This document shows positions 25,863-33,617 of a DNA stretch of 48,348 bases, piece after piece. This DNA is from Crossiella sp. S99.2. Its GTDB lineage: Bacteria > Actinomycetota > Actinomycetes > Mycobacteriales > Pseudonocardiaceae. The position numbers were made by a program, and so were the translations under genes. The first letter of the stretch is position 1. Each line of letters begins with the position of its first letter. The stretch spans positions 1-48,348 of the forward strand of contig NZ_JALMDK010000028.1 of assembly GCF_023094165.1 (NCBI RefSeq). Reading direction: 5' to 3'. The notes beneath the pieces were generated by a model, which saw only the letters and a list, made by a program, of their open reading frames with translations, made no database searches and was not told the DNA's origin.

Positions 25863-25877
25863 AGTGTCGAGGACACT
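25863..25877. promoter_or_regulatory. Palindrome AGTGTC-GAG-GACACT upstream of SDR
   Basis: A perfect 6-bp dyad with a 3-nt centre, 35 bp before the SDR start. Candidate operator; the regulator is unknown. Confidence 0.35.
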
Positions 25878-25911
25878 GAACCCCCGACGGCGGCGAGACG
25901 GGGTGGACGGC

Positions 25912-26847
25912 ATGCGGAACTGGACGGCCGAGGACATGCCGGACCAGAACGGGCGCACGGTGGTGATCACCGGGGCCAACTCCGGCCTGGGCCTGCACAG
26001 CGCCTACGCGCTGGCCGCCAAGGGCGCCCACCTGCTGCTGGCCTGCCGCTCCCCGGAACGCGGCGCCCGCGCCGTCGACCAGGTCCGCACCACCGCGCCG
26101 CGGGCCAAGGTGGAGCTGGTCCGCCTCGACCTCGGTGACCTGGCCTCGGTGCGCACCGCCGCCGCGGACATCCGGGAACGCGCGGGCGACCGGGTGCACG
26201 TGCTGATGAACAACGCGGGCGTGTTCTGCCCGCCGCTGGGCCGCACCGCGGACGGCTTCGAGACCCAGATGGGCGTCAACCACCTCGGCCACGCCGCGCT
26301 GACCTGGCTGCTCATGCCCGCGCTGCGGCAAAGCCCCGGCGCCAGGGTGGTCACCCTGTCCAGCCTGGCGCACCGGCGCACCACGCTGCGCCTGGACGAC
26401 CTCAACTACGAACGCCGCCGCTACAACGCCTTCGCCGGCTACGGCGAGGCCAAACTGGCCAACCTGATGTTCGCCCAGGAACTGGACCGCCGGTTGTCCG
26501 CGGCCGACCTGGACGTGCGCAGCCTGGCCGCGCACCCCGGCCTGACCGACACCGAACTGGGCGCCAACGGCGGCCGGGCCCGCAAGAACAAGGTCCTCGA
26601 ACTGGGCGTCAACCTGTTCAACAAGGTCGCCACCATGCGCCCCGAGCGCGGCGTGCTGTCCCAGCTATACGCGGCCACCGCGCCGGAGGTGCGCGGCGGC
26701 CAGTACTACGGCCCGGCCGGCGCGGGCGAGGTGTGGGGCGGCCCTGGCCTGGCGGCCTGCTCACCGGAGTCCCAGGACGTCGCGGTGGCGGCGGGGTTGT
26801 ACGAGCTGAGCGGCGAGTTGACCGGGATCGCACCCGACCCGGCCTGA
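25912..26847 (+). CDS. Short-chain dehydrogenase/reductase (retinol dehydrogenase/protochlorophyllide reductase-like)
   Basis: 311 aa, NAD(P)-dependent. The cofactor motif TGANSGLG is at 20-27, NNAG at 100-103, the catalytic Ser in LSSLAH (150-151), and the YxxxK pair Y177/K181 in GYGEAKLAN. The C-terminus contains GGQYYGPAGAGEVWGGP, common in this atypical SDR group. The ATG at 25912 is preferred; an in-frame GTG three codons upstream is possible. It is a single gene between two hairpins. The substrate is unknown. Confidence 0.87.
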   Translation: MRNWTAEDMPDQNGRTVVITGANSGLGLHSAYALAAKGAHLLLACRSPERGARAVDQVRTTAPRAKVELVRLDLGDLASVRTAAADIRERAGDRVHVLMNNAGVFCPPLGRTADGFETQMGVNHLGHAALTWLLMPALRQSPGARVVTLSSLAHRRTTLRLDDLNYERRRYNAFAGYGEAKLANLMFAQELDRRLSAADLDVRSLAAHPGLTDTELGANGGRARKNKVLELGVNLFNKVATMRPERGVLSQLYAATAPEVRGGQYYGPAGAGEVWGGPGLAACSPESQDVAVAAGLYELSGELTGIAPDPA

Positions 26848-26879
26848 CGTGTGATCGGCCACTCCCCCGCTGGGCTGGG

Positions 26880-26897
26880 GTCCCCGGCCCCGGGGAC
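26880..26897 (+). terminator. Small hairpin between SDR and lipA
   Basis: An 8-bp GC-only dyad 32 nt past the SDR stop. Weak evidence. Confidence 0.4.
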
Positions 26898-26898
26898 G

Positions 26899-26904
26899 TA
26901 GGCT
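26899..26904 (+). promoter_or_regulatory. Candidate -10 box of lipA
   Basis: TAGGCT, 7 nt before the lipA ATG at 26912, with no Shine-Dalgarno sequence. Confidence 0.5.
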
Positions 26905-26911
26905 GGCGGTC

Positions 26912-27913
26912 ATGACCGTGGTGCCCGAGGGCCGCAAGCTTCTGCGGCTGGAGGTTCGTAACAGCCAGACGCCCATCGAGAAGAAGCCCTCGTGGATCAA
27001 GACCAGGGCGAAGATGGGTCCCGAGTACCGCGAGCTGAAGGGCCTCGTCAAACGCGAGGGCCTGCACACGGTCTGCGAGGAAGCCGGCTGCCCCAACATC
27101 TACGAGTGCTGGGAAGACCGCGAGGCCACCTTCCTCATCGGCGGTGACCAGTGCACCCGGCGCTGCGACTTCTGCCAGATCGACACCGGCAAGCCCGCCG
27201 ACTTCGACGCCGAGGAACCGCGCCGGGTCGCCGAGTCGGTGCAGGCGATGGGCCTGCGCTACTCCACCGTCACCGGCGTTGCCCGCGACGACCTGCCCGA
27301 CGGCGGCGCCTGGCTCTACGCCGAGACGGTCCGCCAGATCCACGCGCTCAACCCGGGCACCGGCGTCGAACTGCTCATCCCGGACTTCAACGCCGACCCC
27401 GAGCAGCTGGCCGAGGTCTTCGGTTCCCGCCCCGAGGTGCTGGCGCACAACCTGGAGACGGTGCCGCGGATCTTCAAGCGGATCCGCCCTGCCTTCCGCT
27501 ACGAGCGCTCCCTGCAGGTGATCACCGAGGCCCGCGAGTTCGGCCTGGTCACCAAGAGCAACCTGATCCTCGGCATGGGCGAGACCCCCGAGGAGGTCAC
27601 CGAGGCGCTGCAGGACCTGCACGACGCGGGCTGCGACATCATCACCATCACCCAGTACCTGCGGCCGAGCCTGCGCCACCACCCGGTGGAGCGCTGGGTC
27701 AAGCCGGAGGAGTTCGTGCAGCACAAGGAGACCGCGGAGAAGATCGGTTTCGCCGGGGTCATGGCGGGCCCGCTGGTCCGCTCCTCCTACCGCGCGGGCC
27801 GGCTCTACGCCCAGGCGAAGAAGTTCCGCGGCGAGCAGGTGCCCGAGCACCTGAACCACCTCTCGGAGGCCGGTCCGGGCGCCCAGGAGATCACCGCCCT
27901 GCTCGCGAGGTGA
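26912..27913 (+). CDS. lipA: Lipoyl synthase
   Basis: A radical-SAM enzyme that inserts two sulfurs into octanoyl groups placed by LipB. 333 aa. The auxiliary cluster cysteines C55, C60 and C66 (CEEAGCPNIYEC), the radical-SAM triad C81, C85 and C88 (CTRRCDFC) and the terminal RSSYR motif are all present, so it looks fully active. The ATG at 26912 follows TAGGCT by 7 nt (leaderless). Separation from lipB by about 8.4 kb is unusual for this backbone, and the leaderless promoter would allow independent expression. Confidence 0.96.
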   Translation: MTVVPEGRKLLRLEVRNSQTPIEKKPSWIKTRAKMGPEYRELKGLVKREGLHTVCEEAGCPNIYECWEDREATFLIGGDQCTRRCDFCQIDTGKPADFDAEEPRRVAESVQAMGLRYSTVTGVARDDLPDGGAWLYAETVRQIHALNPGTGVELLIPDFNADPEQLAEVFGSRPEVLAHNLETVPRIFKRIRPAFRYERSLQVITEAREFGLVTKSNLILGMGETPEEVTEALQDLHDAGCDIITITQYLRPSLRHHPVERWVKPEEFVQHKETAEKIGFAGVMAGPLVRSSYRAGRLYAQAKKFRGEQVPEHLNHLSEAGPGAQEITALLAR

Positions 27914-27952
27914 GGATCAACCGCCCGAATAGGTGAGCCGGGGCCACGGCCG

Positions 27953-27958
27953 TATCCT
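27953..27958 (+). promoter_or_regulatory. Candidate -10 box of the DUF4191 gene
   Basis: TATCCT, 6 nt before the ATG at 27965. Confidence 0.5.
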
Positions 27959-27964
27959 GGGACC

Positions 27965-28708
27965 ATGGCCTCGAAGCCCCCCAAGCCGGACAAGGCGGCT
28001 GCCAAGGCGGCAAGCCGCGAGAAGCGCGCCGCGTCCAAGGCACGTCGCAAGCAGATCTTCGAAGCGTTCAAGATGCAGCGCCGTGAGGACAAGTGGCTGG
28101 TGCCGCTGATGATCCTCTCGGTGCTGGGCGCTACCGGCGTGGTGTTCGGCATCGGCTGGCTGATCGGCTACCCGTGGGTGGTGCTGCCGCTGGGTATCGC
28201 CATCGGCGCGCTGATCGCGGTGAGCATCTTCGGCCGCCGGGTGCAGCGCAACGTGTACTCCAAGGCCGACGGCCAGCCCGGCGCGGCGGCCTGGGCGCTG
28301 GACAACCTGCGCGGCAAGTGGCGGGTCACCCAGGCAGTGGCCGGCACCACCCAGCTCGACGCGGTGCACCGGGTGCTCGGCCGCCCGGGTGTGGTGCTGG
28401 TCGCCGAGGGCGCGCCGCACCGGGTGAAGCCGCTGATCGCGCAGGAGAAGAAGCGCATCGGCCGCATCATCGGCGACACCCCGATCTACGACGTCATCGT
28501 CGGCAACGAGGAAGCGGACAAGCAGGTCCCGCTGCGCCGCCTGCAGACCTACCTGTCCAAGCTGCCGCGCAACATCACCGTGGCGCAGATGGACGTGATC
28601 GAGAAGCGGCTCTCCGCGCTGGCCAGCCGCGGCGCGGCCCTGCCCAAGGGTCCGCTGCCGCAGGGCGCGAAGATGCGCAACGTGCAGCGCACCATCCGCC
28701 GCCGCTGA
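27965..28708 (+). CDS. DUF4191 membrane protein
   Basis: 247 aa: a highly basic Lys/Ala-rich N-terminus (1-40), two membrane helices (about 44-67 and 69-89), then a soluble domain with GVVLVAEGAPHRVKPLIAQEKKRIGR. The architecture and place between lipA and glnA match Rv2219 of M. tuberculosis. Function is unknown. It converges with the RDD gene at a small hairpin. Confidence 0.85.
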   Translation: MASKPPKPDKAAAKAASREKRAASKARRKQIFEAFKMQRREDKWLVPLMILSVLGATGVVFGIGWLIGYPWVVLPLGIAIGALIAVSIFGRRVQRNVYSKADGQPGAAAWALDNLRGKWRVTQAVAGTTQLDAVHRVLGRPGVVLVAEGAPHRVKPLIAQEKKRIGRIIGDTPIYDVIVGNEEADKQVPLRRLQTYLSKLPRNITVAQMDVIEKRLSALASRGAALPKGPLPQGAKMRNVQRTIRRR

Positions 28709-28714
28709 GCCGCC

Positions 28715-28735
28715 GCCGGGCCCTGGCGGCCCGGC
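28715..28735. terminator. Small hairpin between DUF4191 and RDD genes
   Basis: GCCGGGCC and GGCCCGGC around a 5-nt loop, in the 37 bp between convergent stops. Confidence 0.5.
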
Positions 28736-28745
28736 TCCCGGCAGG

Positions 28746-29204
28746 TCAGCGCGCGATGGTCATGACGGTGCGGGCGACGTGGTCGTGCAGGCCACGTCCG
28801 TCCACATCCATCACCAGCGGCGGGATCACCAGGCACAGCAGCAGGGTGCGCAGCACCGAATGCCCGAACGAGATCCGCTCCCCGGCGCCGGCCAGCGAGG
28901 CCGGCTTGATGCCCGCCACCCAGTGCCCGGGGGTCCGGCCGAAGGCGGCCAGGCTGACCACGGTCAGCAACGCGAACAGCGCCATCGCCGACACCGCCGG
29001 GTTGGTGGTGAGGAAGTTGCCGATCAACGCGCCCGGCAACCAGTCGATGAGCAGGGCCAGGAACCGGCGACCGGTACCGGCCACCGAGCCCAGCCCGGCC
29101 TCCGGGAGCCCGAGTCGCTCCCCTCGGTAACCAGGTTCCGCCGCCGGATCACTCTCCCGCGCCGAGCCCGGTCCTGACAGCCACGAACCCGTCCACCTGC
29201 TCAC
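28746..29204 (-). CDS. RDD-family membrane protein
   Basis: 152 aa, with a soluble N-terminus and three hydrophobic segments (FLALLIDWLPGALIGNFL, VSAMALFALLTVVSLAAF, SVLRTLLLCLVIPPLVM). The RDD-type Arg and Asp are in GRRFLALLIDW, and the family's GRTPGHWVAGIK turn follows. The GTG at 29204 gives MSRWTGSWLSGPG, which resembles the mycobacterial homologue next to glnA1. It is divergent from glnA. Function is unknown; RDD proteins are proposed transporters. Confidence 0.8.
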   Translation of the reverse strand: MSRWTGSWLSGPGSARESDPAAEPGYRGERLGLPEAGLGSVAGTGRRFLALLIDWLPGALIGNFLTTNPAVSAMALFALLTVVSLAAFGRTPGHWVAGIKPASLAGAGERISFGHSVLRTLLLCLVIPPLVMDVDGRGLHDHVARTVMTIAR

Positions 29205-29275
29205 GGTGTCAAGGGTAGGACGGGCGGTTGACCTTGCCCCGACCAGGTGGCGCCGTTCCCCGAAATGGGGTGTCG

Positions 29276-29313
29276 TTAACACCGGTGAAACACTCGGGTG
29301 ATGACCGAGCAAC
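29276..29313 (+). promoter_or_regulatory. GlnR box upstream of glnA
   Basis: TTAAC-N6-GAAAC-N6-GTGAT-N6-GCAAC has the exact spacing of the actinobacterial GlnR a-b-a-b site (GTNAC-N6-GAAAC repeated). The first GAAAC matches fully, and the other boxes differ by one base at most. It predicts nitrogen control of glnA by GlnR. Confidence 0.75.
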
Positions 29314-29421
29314 ACCATGGTCATACGGTCTGCTGGCAACAGGGCCGGTCCCGCACCGGTTCTCCTGACCGCGTGCGAGCACGCCGGCCCTGCCGGCACA
29401 ACGACGAAGGAGCCAACGAGG

Positions 29422-30846
29422 GTGTTCACCAATCCCGACGAGGTCCTGAGCTTCATCTCTGACAACGATGTGAAGTTCATTGACGTGCGGTTCTGCGACC
29501 TGCCCGGCATCATGCAGCACTTCACCGTGCCGGCCACCTCGTTCGAGCGCGAGACGTTCGAGGAGGGCCTCGCCTTCGACGGGTCCTCGGTGCGTGGTTT
29601 CCAGTCGATCCACGAGTCGGACATGCTGCTGCTGCCCGACGTGGCCACCTCGCGCCTCGACCCGTTCCGGATCGAGAAGACCCTCATCATCAACTTCTTC
29701 GTGCACGACCCGCTGACCCGGGAGCCGTACAGCCGCGACCCGCGCAACATCGCGCGCAAGGCCGAGCAGTACATCGCCGAGTCCGGCATCGCCGACAGCT
29801 GCTTCTTCGGCGCCGAGGCGGAGTTCTACCTGTTCGACTCGGTGCGCTTCGACACCACCGAGAACGCCTCCTTCCACGAGATCGACTCCGTCGCGGGCTG
29901 GTGGAACACCGGCACCGACGAAGAGGGCGGCAACAAGGGCTACAAGGTCAAGTTCAAGGGCGGCTACTTCCCGGTCTCCCCGACCGACCACTTCGCCGAC
30001 CTGCGCGACAAGATCACGCTGAACCTGATCGACTCCGGCTTCACCGTCGAGCGCGCCCACCACGAGGTCGGCACCGCCGGACAGGCCGAGATCAACTACA
30101 AGTTCAACACCCTGCTGCACGCCGCGGACGACCTGCAGCTGTTCAAGTACATCGTCAAGAACACCGCGTGGGCCAACGGCAAGACCGCCACCTTCATGCC
30201 GAAGCCGCTCTTCGGTGACAACGGCTCGGGCATGCACGCCCACCAGTCGCTGTGGAAGGAAGGCTCCCCGCTCTTCCACGACGAGTCCGGCTACGGCGGC
30301 CTGTCCGACACCGCCCGGCACTACGTCGGCGGCCTGCTGCACCACGCCCCGAGCCTGCTGGCCTTCACCAACCCGACGGTGAACTCCTACCACCGCCTGG
30401 TCCCCGGCTACGAGGCCCCGGTCAACCTGGTCTACAGCTCCCGCAACCGCTCGGCCTGCATCCGCATCCCGATCACCGGGAACAACCCCAAGGCCAAGCG
30501 CGTCGAGTTCCGCTGCCCGGACTCCTCCGGCAACCCGTACCTGGCCTTCGCCGCCATGCTGATGGCCGGCCTGGACGGCATCAAGAACAAGATCGAGCCC
30601 CCGGCCCCGATCGACAAGGACCTGTACGAGCTTCCCCCCGAGGAAGCCAAGAACGTCCCCCAGGTCCCCGGCTCCCTGGACGAGGTCCTCAACAACCTGG
30701 AGCGCGACCACGACTTCCTCCTCGAGGGCGGCGTGTTCACCCCAGACGTCATCGAGACCTGGATCTCCTACAAGCGCGAGAACGAGATCGACCCGATCCG
30801 CCTCCGCCCGCACCCGTACGAGTTCGCGCTCTACTACGACGTGTGA
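29422..30846 (+). CDS. glnA: Type I glutamine synthetase
   Basis: Makes glutamine from glutamate, ammonia and ATP as a cytosolic dodecamer. 474 aa with DGSSVRGFQSIHESDM, the metal-binding AEAEFYLFD, the ATP-site KPLFGDNGSGMH and the adenylylation tyrosine Y402 in KDLYELPPEE, so GlnE in this window can regulate it. The GTG at 29422 has GAAGGAG 9 nt upstream, and a GlnR box precedes it. Its last codons (Tyr-Asp-Val-stop) form the left attachment repeat of an inserted element, and the coding sequence stays intact. Confidence 0.97.
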   Translation: MFTNPDEVLSFISDNDVKFIDVRFCDLPGIMQHFTVPATSFERETFEEGLAFDGSSVRGFQSIHESDMLLLPDVATSRLDPFRIEKTLIINFFVHDPLTREPYSRDPRNIARKAEQYIAESGIADSCFFGAEAEFYLFDSVRFDTTENASFHEIDSVAGWWNTGTDEEGGNKGYKVKFKGGYFPVSPTDHFADLRDKITLNLIDSGFTVERAHHEVGTAGQAEINYKFNTLLHAADDLQLFKYIVKNTAWANGKTATFMPKPLFGDNGSGMHAHQSLWKEGSPLFHDESGYGGLSDTARHYVGGLLHHAPSLLAFTNPTVNSYHRLVPGYEAPVNLVYSSRNRSACIRIPITGNNPKAKRVEFRCPDSSGNPYLAFAAMLMAGLDGIKNKIEPPAPIDKDLYELPPEEAKNVPQVPGSLDEVLNNLERDHDFLLEGGVFTPDVIETWISYKRENEIDPIRLRPHPYEFALYYDV

Positions 30847-30848
30847 TC
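30834..30848. repeat. attL-like 15-bp repeat at the glnA 3' end
   Basis: CTACGACGTGTGATC spans the last glnA codons and the stop. An identical copy lies at 33618-33632, 2,784 bp away, bracketing an integrase remnant. Confidence 0.8.
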
Positions 30849-30944
30849 GCTCCCGGGCTCCTACCAGGCATTTCCTGGTCTGATGCCCTGGGCAGGCCGT
30901 CCCCAGGCCGTGTGATTACGACCTAAGACGCCAGCAGTTCCAAC

Positions 30945-30988
30945 GGCCGAGGGCCGGGTGGGTCACCACGACCACCCGGCCCTCGGCC
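30945..30988 (+). terminator. Hairpin downstream of glnA, left copy
   Basis: A perfect 17-bp stem with a 10-nt loop, about 100 nt past the glnA stop and inside the element. Its stem sequence is identical to the core of the hairpin at 33643-33695. Confidence 0.8.
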
Positions 30989-31041
30989 ATTTGTGTCCCT
31001 GTCGGCATCACTCGGTGACACTGACGGTTCACGGTGTCCGC

Positions 31042-31566
31042 ATGACCAACATCAACCTGCTCATCCCGTTGGGTGCATCTGCGATCGGTGCCCTGATCGC
31101 GCTTGCCGGCGTTGTGGTTGGCCAACTGATGCAAGGACGGCGAGAGTTCAAGCTCCGCGAAAGCCAGTGGGTGCGCGAGGACCGCCACAGATTCACTGAC
31201 CAGAAGCGAGATCTGTACGCCGACGTACTTGCGACCGTCGACAAGTGGCAGCGCAACCTTCGGGAGTTCCAGCACCACATGATCATCGGGCGATCCCCTT
31301 CTCCGAAGCTGTGGAGCCACTGGGTCAACGCGAAGTCCGCCGGTGACATCGACCGCCGACAGATGGATCTCCTTCTGGGGCGCGTGCGCTTGCTGTCGCC
31401 TCAGACCGCACCGTCGGTTCTCACCCACGTCGAGAAGCTCGACATGATGACCGGCTACGTCGCCTTGGAGCAGGCGCCACCGGAGCAAATCTCCTGGCCA
31501 GTGATCGAATCCAGTCTCGACGACCTCACGGTCACGCTGGCTCGTGACCTCGCCAATGGCGAGTAA
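31042..31566 (+). CDS. Hypothetical protein with N-terminal membrane anchor, 174 aa
   Basis: I do not recognise the family. Residues 4-28 (INLLIPLGASAIGALIALAG onward) form one membrane helix. It is followed by a charged, probably coiled region (GRREFKLRESQWVREDRHRFTDQKRDLYADVL) and a helical cytosolic domain. The layout resembles single-pass proteins often carried on actinomycete plasmids and prophages. Codon use is less GC-biased than in the flanking genes. No good ribosome-binding site precedes the ATG. It converges with the integrase remnant 14 nt away. Confidence 0.65.
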   Translation: MTNINLLIPLGASAIGALIALAGVVVGQLMQGRREFKLRESQWVREDRHRFTDQKRDLYADVLATVDKWQRNLREFQHHMIIGRSPSPKLWSHWVNAKSAGDIDRRQMDLLLGRVRLLSPQTAPSVLTHVEKLDMMTGYVALEQAPPEQISWPVIESSLDDLTVTLARDLANGE

Positions 31567-31580
31567 CGCCAGCGGTATGG

Positions 31581-32734
31581 TCAAGCCGCTTCCCTCTTAG
31601 TGCTGCTGAATACACGATCAACGGCACCACGAGTGCGCTCATGACTGGATGGCTCAGGTGCGTGCACACCCGCAGTGTGAACGCCGGGTCAGCATGCCCG
31701 AGGAACTCGGCCAGTGCCCGGATGCTGATCCCGTCATCGAGCAGCAGCGAGGCAAAGAAGTGCCGCAGCGCGTGGAACCCATCTGCCCACTTCGGATCCT
31801 TCACCCCGGCCTCCCGCAACGCGGGCTTCCACACGTGGTGGTTAAACGAGTGCCGGTAGATCGGCTTCCGCTCCCGCGTGTACAGCAGCAGGTTCACCGT
31901 CACCAGCTTGCCGTCCGGCTCCTCCCACGGCAGCGTCACCGGCAGCAGCTCGAACTTCTCGCTGTACGCCTTGATCGAGGCATTCCCGGTCGCGGAGAGC
32001 GGCACCTCCCGCACCTTCCGATGCTTGGACAGCGCGAACACCAGGCGCCCCCGGACGATCTTGATCTGCCGCTCGACCCGCAACGTCTGGCCATCCTTAG
32101 TGACGTCAGTCGGCGAGAGCCCGAACACCTCACCCTGCCGGAGCCCGCACCCAGCCCCAGCATCGATCATGACCCGGTACCGCTCCCCCAACTTGGCCCG
32201 CGCCGCGTGCACCTGCTCCTCCGGCCACGGCACCACCTTCGGGTACTCGCCCTGCGGCTTCGTCACCGACTTCGCGTTGCACGGGTTCTTCGTAATCCGC
32301 TCATCGTCGATCGCGGCCGGGAAGATTGCCGAAATGTTGGCGAAGATCGTCCTCCGGTACGTCTCGGCGAGCCCCTTCTTCTGAAGCTCCCGGTCCCGCT
32401 CCTGGATGTGGGACGGCAGGATCGCCCGGATCTCCTTGTCTCCCAAGTACGGCAACACACGCAGCTTGAGACGGAACTCCGTCCCCTCCCGACTCGAGTC
32501 ATCGAACGTCCGCGAGTTCAGCCAGTCCTCACCGAGCTTCCGGAACAGCACCCGCCCCTTGTCCGGATCAAGGCGCGCCGCCAGGCGGCGCGTGCCCGGA
32601 TGGTCGCACTGCCTTCGCCGGGCGCACCCATCCGGGCACGGCCGCCATCCGCTCCGCTGCGGCGCCCGACCCGCCGCTGCGCCCGGCGAACCCGCGGTTC
32701 CCAGCCGGTGCCGGTGGCCGCGCGCCGATACCAA
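31581..32734 (-). pseudogene. Tyrosine recombinase/integrase, inactivated
   Basis: Homology to phage-type integrases runs from DPDKGRVLFRKLGEDWL through the core motifs: the first catalytic Arg in GAGCGLRQGEVFGL, FHALRHFFAS (HxxR) and LGHADPAFTLRV. The residue where the nucleophilic tyrosine should be (VYTHL) is Cys, codon TGC at 31664-31666. Four codons on, a 1-nt deletion between 31653 and 31654 shifts the frame. Restoring one T gives MPSSHERTRGAVDRVF and a stop at 31581-31583, the normal integrase ending. Without repair the frame runs to 31532. The N-terminal arm-binding domain cannot be recognised and is replaced by hairpin-rich sequence. It is almost surely unable to recombine. Confidence 0.85.
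32574..32690. repeat. Cluster of three inverted repeats within the integrase 5' region
   Basis: A 9-bp dyad (32574-32582 with 32584-32592), a 13-bp dyad (32591-32603 with 32628-32640) and a second 13-bp dyad (32614-32626 with 32678-32690) that interlocks with the previous one. All are perfect. They lie where the integrase N-terminal homology is lost. Confidence 0.6.
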
Positions 32735-32891
32735 AGTCGAACTGCCAGCGGTACCAGGCCGTCACGATCGCCAGCTCGGTCACCCTGATTGACTGCTTCC
32801 GGCAATCGCTGCCGCTCCCGTAGACAGCTCGACCCGTGACCGGATCGACCAACCCACCGGCTTGCCAACGAAAACTGGCGTAGCTACAGCT

Positions 32892-32925
32892 AGGTCGGGC
32901 CGAGATGGTGCTCTCGGCCCGACCT
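32892..32925. terminator. Hairpin within the element
   Basis: A perfect 14-bp stem with a 6-nt loop followed by CTTAAA. It lies downstream of the small minus-strand ORF and upstream of the integrase remnant. Confidence 0.75.
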
Positions 32926-33010
32926 CTTAAACTCCGAGACGCGTCACGACCTGCCGGTCAGCGCCACAGGGAGACCGTAGGTCCGCCTAGGCCGAGACCG
33001 CACCCCGATG

Positions 33011-33181
33011 TCAGTCACCCTTGTGCTTGGTCTTGTCGACCTGGACGTACCCCTGACCCTTCTTAGGCGTCGGGGGGAGCGGCTTACCTTCGACCGCAGT
33101 GACTTCGGTCTTGCTTCCGGGAATCTTGTACTGACCGGACGAAGGGGCAGGGGTACCCGGGGGCAGCTTCTTGCCAGCCAT
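33011..33181 (-). CDS. YjzC-like small protein, 56 aa
   Basis: This short ORF encodes MAGKKLPPGTPAPSSGQYKI, then an Ile-Pro-Gly turn, VEGKPLPPTPKKGQGY and a lysine-rich end. The order APxSGxY, VxGxxLPPTP, GxxY is that of YjzC-like small proteins, which I recall from Bacillus and Streptomyces; their function is unknown. The ATG at 33181 has only a weak AGGCGG upstream. Codon use is coding-like and the hairpin at 32892-32925 would end its mRNA. It is probably cargo of the element. Confidence 0.7.
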   Translation of the reverse strand: MAGKKLPPGTPAPSSGQYKIPGSKTEVTAVEGKPLPPTPKKGQGYVQVDKTKHKGD

Positions 33182-33299
33182 GGCAGGAACCGCCTTTCCG
33201 CAAGCGTTACTACCAAGCCTCGGACAGCCCTGTTGCCATCCGACGCTGCCTTGTTAGGGTCACCTTGCGCGACCAACGCATAGACCCCGGCTGAGGTAT

Positions 33300-33317
33300 A
33301 GACCCCAGTCGGGGTCT
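33300..33317 (+). terminator. Short hairpin AGACCCC-AGTC-GGGGTCT
   Basis: A 7-bp stem followed by TTC. A second AGACCCC copy lies just upstream (33282-33288). No plus-strand gene precedes it, so its role is unclear. Confidence 0.4.
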
Positions 33318-33617
33318 TTCATGCTCGCAGCCGCAGCTTACGTTAGAAGCACGTTAAATCCTAGGCGACACTCACACCTCGATCGCAACATCTAGTGTTA
33401 CGTAGCAGTAGATCACACTACATGTGGACATCTTTCAACTAGAAATCGAACAGGTGTGCGACCTTTCAACCAACTACTTGCAGTTGGACTCCCAAGCGTT
33501 CCAGGCCGTCTGAGGCCGACGAAGGTCAACCAACGACGACCAACATCGACAGAGAACCAGCAGGCCAGAACGGGTGCGGATGCAAGCGACGCTGGTAAGG
33601 GACGGGCTGTGGCACTC
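33318..33617. other. Low-GC non-coding arm of the element
   Basis: No gene is supported in these 300 bases. They are clearly AT-richer than the rest of the window. They contain CTTTCAAC twice (33432-33439 and 33463-33470), a CCAACT/AGTTGG dyad (33470-33475 with 33482-33487) and TAGTGT/ACACTA arms near 33394-33421. Being next to the right att copy, they may be the old attP arm with integrase arm sites. Confidence 0.5.

Noticed and set aside
28746..29789. Upstream extension of the RDD frame to 347 codons
   Set aside because: The extra part lies antisense over glnA and its GlnR box. The GTG at 29204 gives the conserved N-terminus.
32568..32852. 94-codon minus-strand frame upstream of the integrase, as a possible excisionase
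   Set aside because: No helix-turn-helix pattern, no good ribosome-binding site, and it covers the hairpin cluster; treated as decayed sequence.
33008..33283. Plus-strand 91-codon open frame in the element
   Set aside because: It runs antisense to the YjzC-like ORF, has no ribosome-binding site and its composition is not protein-like.
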